Source: Subsaxibacter sp. CAU 1640 (lineage in GTDB: Bacteria > Bacteroidota > Bacteroidia > Flavobacteriales > Flavobacteriaceae). Taken from it: a stretch of DNA of 64,000 nt. The translations under genes were made by a program, and so were the position numbers. Where the stretch lies: contig NZ_JALNMI010000003.1 of the NCBI RefSeq assembly GCF_023156585.1, forward strand, positions 62,001 through 126,000. Direction: 5' to 3'. Under the pieces are notes generated by a model, which made no database searches, was not told the DNA's origin, and saw nothing but the letters and a program-made list of their open reading frames with translations. Position 1 is the first letter of the stretch, and each line of letters starts with the position of its first letter. Positions 60,650-64,000 of this stretch are shown here, one piece after another.

Positions 60650-61690
60650 TCAAACTTTCAACTCCGAAATTTGAATAGGCGGTTTTGCCAAACTGTTCAT
60701 AATCTCTGGCGTTTTGCTGTATAATAATTGAATGATGCGATGTGGTGCAAAAACATATTTTTGTTGAATGATTTTACTCCAATTCTGAAGTGTTTGCTTT
60801 GAAAAATAGCCTCCTTCCCTGAATTCGCTACCTGAAAAAACTTCATCAACCTGTAATGACAATACATAAGATTCCAAACCTATTTCCTTTTTACCAATAC
60901 TCTCCAAAATGGTATGCGTAATGATGTTTTCATCTTTGGCAAATACATTATGAAATGGTCCCAAATCGATGCGTTTGATGTGTTTTGGATGAATGTCTGG
61001 AAGTTTTCGGTCGATGGAGTATGCCATTGCATCAAGAGACATTTCTCTATCAGCAACCGTTTTTAAAACATCATATATAATTTCCTTATCCTTTACAGCA
61101 TCTCGACCACTGTAATCAAAATACATAAAGCAGACAAAAGGTCTGTTGCTTGCCACATCAAAAAAACTCCAGCTAGTCATATATTGCACACCTGTTCCTT
61201 CTGGTGCATCAATGATTTTTCCTTGCACAAATCTGTTGTAGATATATTTTTGCTCAACTGAAGTATAATAGACGATCGATGCTGCCTGAAATAATTTGTT
61301 TCTTTTGACAGGTTCCTTCGCTTTCATCAACCTATCAAGAAATTCATTTTGCAGTTCGCTCACATCCTTGAGTTTGCTGATATAATTTTCTCGAAGTGAC
61401 AAATCGTTGAACAAATAACGAAACTCTAAATAGTTTGGAAATCCAGAATCCGTTAAATCGACTTTCATATTATCCTCATCGTCATACATATATTTAATAC
61501 GCATAGCCTCAATGGAATACAAAAGCAAATCACAATATTGCTTGAGAAAAACCACCTCCTTTGAAGTACAAATTTCCTGTTGTTGTACGCTCACAATCAA
61601 TTCTTTTAGAGCAAAATCTACCATTTGATGATAGAATACATAATGCTCTTTGGAATCGAGATAAGCTGAATCTAAAGGTGTTACAATCAT
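60650..61690 (-). CDS. Hypothetical protein of the AAA+ cluster
   Basis: A 346-residue cytoplasmic protein, mostly helical, with no signal peptide or membrane segment. The middle carries TSWSFFDVASNRPFVCFMYFDYSGRD (about 169-195), a hydrophobic core, then YDVLKTVADREMSLDAMAYSIDRKLPDIHPKHIKRIDLGPFHNVF and a helical C-terminus ending SLAKPPIQISELKV. I know no family. It lies 73 bp from the ATPase gene, with which it is likely expressed, and 119 bp from the coiled-coil gene, with a hairpin in that gap. It could be a partner or adaptor of the ATPase. Confidence 0.65.
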   Translation of the reverse strand: MIVTPLDSAYLDSKEHYVFYHQMVDFALKELIVSVQQQEICTSKEVVFLKQYCDLLLYSIEAMRIKYMYDDEDNMKVDLTDSGFPNYLEFRYLFNDLSLRENYISKLKDVSELQNEFLDRLMKAKEPVKRNKLFQAASIVYYTSVEQKYIYNRFVQGKIIDAPEGTGVQYMTSWSFFDVASNRPFVCFMYFDYSGRDAVKDKEIIYDVLKTVADREMSLDAMAYSIDRKLPDIHPKHIKRIDLGPFHNVFAKDENIITHTILESIGKKEIGLESYVLSLQVDEVFSGSEFREGGYFSKQTLQNWSKIIQQKYVFAPHRIIQLLYSKTPEIMNSLAKPPIQISELKV

Positions 61691-61766
61691 TTTAAATAGG
61701 AAGTTTTCTTCGGGAATTTGGAAATATCAAGCAAGAATGACAATTGCGTACGCAAATTGTATGGAA

Positions 61767-61800
61767 AAACCTCACAGGTCTTCCGAAACCTGTGAGGTTT
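61767..61800 (-). terminator. Hairpin inside the AAA+ cluster, possible attenuator
   Basis: A 12-bp perfect stem (AAACCTCACAGG 61767-61778 with CCTGTGAGGTTT 61789-61800) lies in the 119-bp gap between the coiled-coil gene and the 346-residue protein gene. On the minus strand the stem runs into TTTTTCC, so it may stop part of the transcription. CCTCACAGG hairpins are also a dispersed flavobacterial repeat. Confidence 0.55.
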
Positions 61801-61809
61801 GAATCCATC

Positions 61810-63156
61810 TTATGAAAGCAAATCGTCAGGACCTGTCGAAGGTTTAGTGTTACCAGAAGGTTTACCTGAACCGTCGCCAGTTGGCTTTGCAGCATCAGCC
61901 TTATAATAGTCCTCAAAAATTTCTTTCATATCGATACCGTAACGCTCTGCAAAGTTTTTCTGGATATCAGCATCTTTGTTGCGAATTTCCTGCAACGCTT
62001 CAGCATAACTGCTGTAAACGCCTTGCATCACTTTTTCGTGAACAGGAATATTGTCCATCATTTCCTGACGCGCTTTGGCACTAGCCGTATGCATAGCTGC
62101 AAGGGTTTCTCCAATGTGCTCATCGGTTTTGACGCCTAAATGTTCCAGGATTGCGGCAAACTCTTGATCTGTTCTAGCTTTTAATGCCACCACATAACCG
62201 TCGTAATATTTCAAACGCTCTTCTGTATCCGATTTCAATTTGGCACGATGCGTTTGAAGATTACTTCTTAAAGATGTCAACACTTTAATAGTTAGATTAT
62301 GTTTATGAACGAAACTGTCCTTTGACGCTGCCAAAGTTGTATAAGCATTCTTAAGACCTTCCAATTCTTCAACCTTTTGTTCCAAAGTTGTTACTTTCCC
62401 AACAGCTTGAGCGTAATCTGCCGATTGCTTGTCTGCAATTTCCTCCAATTCTTGACGCGCTTGCTTTAACAATGCATAGTTTTCTTCAAGCTTTGCCTCG
62501 ACCTCTTTTTTCTTCTCCAGAGCTTTTGTGTGATTTTTCGTTGCTTCAACAATGGCATCCTGAAGTTTATCTTCAACTTCTTTGATTTCGACTTCTCGGT
62601 TTTTCAAACGTGTGACAGCAGCTTGAGATTTGAAAGATAATTCGCCCAGAAGTGTTTGAACATCTGCTTTTTCAATTCGCTCCTGAAACATCGCTTTGGC
62701 CTTATTATCTGCTGCAGCTCTTACTTTTTCGGCTTCTTTCAAAGTTTCTTCTGCCTTTTTAATTTTGGCTTTTCTTCCCCAAAGATTGTTCCACCAAGTA
62801 TCTGGTTTGTTTCTGGCATCTTCCAACTCAATTTTGGCACGATCCAATGCTTTTTGGGCATCATCAATTACTCGTTGCTCATCTGCATTCAGTGAAGAGA
62901 ATTTCTCAAATAGAATACCAACTTCATCTTGATAATCTGTTAAATCCTTTACAGCATCTAAAAGTGTTGTTCTGTCTTTTTCAGCCATCCCAACCACATC
63001 ATCCAAGGTGGCATTAAGAATCTTTTGACGGACTTCTGGGTCGTCTTCCTGTGCCAGTTTGGACTTCATAGTGTCAATGGCTTTTCCCCAATTGACGTCA
63101 ACTTTTTCGTTTTTCTGGTTAGAATTGGTTTCTAACAAATCAAAATCTTCAGACAT
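61810..63156 (-). CDS. Coiled-coil protein heading the AAA+ cluster
   Basis: A 448-residue soluble protein. Residues 70-300 are almost continuous coiled coil (VIDDAQKALDRAKIELEDARNKPDTWWNNLWGRKAKIKKAEETLKEAEKVRAAADNKAK and beyond). A Trp-rich joint (DTWWNNLWGRKAKI) lies near residue 118. The tail is disordered (GDGSGKPSGNTKPSTGPDDLLS). Layout and size recall TelA/KlaA-like or filament-forming proteins, but no motif decides it. It is the first gene of the cluster and the likely structural partner or client of the AAA+ protein. No strong promoter is visible upstream. Confidence 0.65.
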   Translation of the reverse strand: MSEDFDLLETNSNQKNEKVDVNWGKAIDTMKSKLAQEDDPEVRQKILNATLDDVVGMAEKDRTTLLDAVKDLTDYQDEVGILFEKFSSLNADEQRVIDDAQKALDRAKIELEDARNKPDTWWNNLWGRKAKIKKAEETLKEAEKVRAAADNKAKAMFQERIEKADVQTLLGELSFKSQAAVTRLKNREVEIKEVEDKLQDAIVEATKNHTKALEKKKEVEAKLEENYALLKQARQELEEIADKQSADYAQAVGKVTTLEQKVEELEGLKNAYTTLAASKDSFVHKHNLTIKVLTSLRSNLQTHRAKLKSDTEERLKYYDGYVVALKARTDQEFAAILEHLGVKTDEHIGETLAAMHTASAKARQEMMDNIPVHEKVMQGVYSSYAEALQEIRNKDADIQKNFAERYGIDMKEIFEDYYKADAAKPTGDGSGKPSGNTKPSTGPDDLLS

Positions 63157-63306
63157 AATTTATGGTCTATTTAATTGTGTTGAACTAATGTTATGTGCGT
63201 AGCAATTTCGTTAAAAATTACGAGTATAAAAATTATTAACGACTAAATTATTGGTAGTTTTTGTTATAAAAATGTTACAAGTTTTAGAAAAGTCTTTTCA
63301 AGTGAT

Positions 63307-63314
63307 TATCTTTA
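63307..63314 (+). promoter_or_regulatory. Possible -7 box for the MBL-fold gene
   Basis: TATCTTTA is one base off TAnnTTTG and lies 21 bp before the ATG at 63336. The -33 element is not clear. Confidence 0.35.
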
Positions 63315-63335
63315 AGGAACTACAAATTTTAAATT

Positions 63336-64000
63336 ATGAAAATCACAAAATCTTTAATTGTCTTATGCGTTATAATGACTTTTGCTTGTAAAGACAATAC
63401 CAAAAAAGCAGTTGAAATTGCTTCTGAAACGGCTGAAGAAATGCACCAAACCACAGTGCCAGATTCTTTGGAAATCATCCCAATTGAACACGCCACGATG
63501 ATTTTGGCATATAAAGAAACTGTTATTTATGTTGACCCTGTGGGAGGAATTGGTTCATTTAAGGATCAAGAAAAACCGAGTTATGTTCTGGTGACAGATA
63601 TTCACGGAGACCATATGGATCCTGCAACCTTGAATGAAATGGATCTAACCAATACTATCTTGATTGTTCCTAAAGCCGTAAAAGATAAGCTTCCCGCCGA
63701 ACTTAAAACAAAAGAGACAGTTGTTTTAAACAATGGTGAGTCAAAAAGCTTTGACGATTTGAAAGTTGAAGCAATTCCGATGTACAATTTAAGGAAGGAG
63801 GCATTGAAATTTCACGAAAAAGGACGTGGTAATGGCTACATAATTACTTTAGGTGATGAACGAATTTATATTTCTGGCGATACAGAAGATATTCCTGAAA
63901 TGAGGAATTTAAAGGATATTGATGTTGCGTTTGTTTGTATGAATTTGCCTTATACTATGACTGTGGAAAGTGCTGCAAGTGCTGTTTTGGAATTCAAGCC
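63336..64000 (+). CDS. MBL-fold metallo-hydrolase lipoprotein, 3' end outside window
   Basis: The frame is open from ATG 63336 to the window end (221 codons). The N-terminus is a lipoprotein signal (KITKSLIVLCVIMTFAC). The mature part matches the UlaG/YycJ-like branch of the metallo-beta-lactamase fold: IEHATMILAYKETVIYVDPVGG, then VTDIHGDHMD (the H-x-D-H-type metal site, here HGDHMD), and GNGYIITLGDERIYISGDTED. It should be a membrane-anchored metal-dependent hydrolase; the substrate is unknown. The catalytic C-terminal histidine region lies beyond the window. Confidence 0.8.
   Translation, partial: MKITKSLIVLCVIMTFACKDNTKKAVEIASETAEEMHQTTVPDSLEIIPIEHATMILAYKETVIYVDPVGGIGSFKDQEKPSYVLVTDIHGDHMDPATLNEMDLTNTILIVPKAVKDKLPAELKTKETVVLNNGESKSFDDLKVEAIPMYNLRKEALKFHEKGRGNGYIITLGDERIYISGDTEDIPEMRNLKDIDVAFVCMNLPYTMTVESAASAVLEFK

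Overview
The window comes from a Bacteroidota genome, most likely a marine member of the Flavobacteriaceae. The grounds are: low G+C; promoter -7 boxes of the TAnnTTTG type before several genes; many short lipoproteins with an L-S-C lipobox; TonB-dependent receptor and type IX secretion (T9SS) C-terminal signals; and families typical of flavobacteria (DUF6090, DUF6705-like, DUF4834, FISUMP). I saw no rRNA, tRNA, CRISPR array, insertion sequence or prophage.

Layout. Positions 1-1466 hold the 5' part of an unrecognised gene and a long gene-free stretch with a three-way-junction inverted repeat and a likely structured RNA ending in a terminator. Positions 1467-5865 are an A+T-rich block: one lipoprotein and three proteins with nuclease-like motifs (PD-(D/E)xK-like, GIY-YIG-like, CoiA/DUF6035-like). 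A 21-bp-period repeat array follows (5960-6253), then a secreted Arg/Ser/Asn-rich protein. Positions 7761-13256 are a minus-strand surface-polysaccharide group (flippase, glycosyltransferase, YfhO-like protein, DUF4834). Positions 13361-24953 are housekeeping and metabolism: outer-membrane protein, GNAT proteins, an alpha-oxoamine synthase, a cysteine/cystathionine synthase-like enzyme, oligopeptidase B, YbaB, threonine aldolase, prfB with its programmed frameshift, a HAD phosphatase and an ArsC-like protein. Positions 25036-28001 are a secreted coiled-coil protein and a TonB-dependent receptor. Positions 28389-31884 are a cluster of small SRPBCC, VOC and DoxX proteins divergent from a GlxA-type AraC regulator.

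Positions 32035-32391 hold a second, unrelated repeat array, also with a 21-bp period. Positions 32464-39122 are minus-strand secreted proteins and lipoproteins. They include a tandem DUF6705-like family with relic gene ends at its junctions, and a zincin-like gene with no clear start followed by an uncatalogued 46-codon ORF. Positions 39367-54485 hold a fasciclin protein, a FISUMP lipoprotein, a LuxR-type regulator, three overlapping DUF6090 genes, DinB, fumC, two FG-GAP T9SS proteins, hutI and hutG.

Positions 54487-63156 are a seven-gene minus-strand cluster: a coiled-coil protein, an unknown protein, an AAA+ ATPase, a Nudix hydrolase, a DUF6638-like protein and two membrane proteins. The genes are closely packed and partly overlapping, so they probably act together. 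It is the best candidate here for an uncharacterised multi-protein system. The window ends inside a metallo-beta-lactamase-fold lipoprotein gene.
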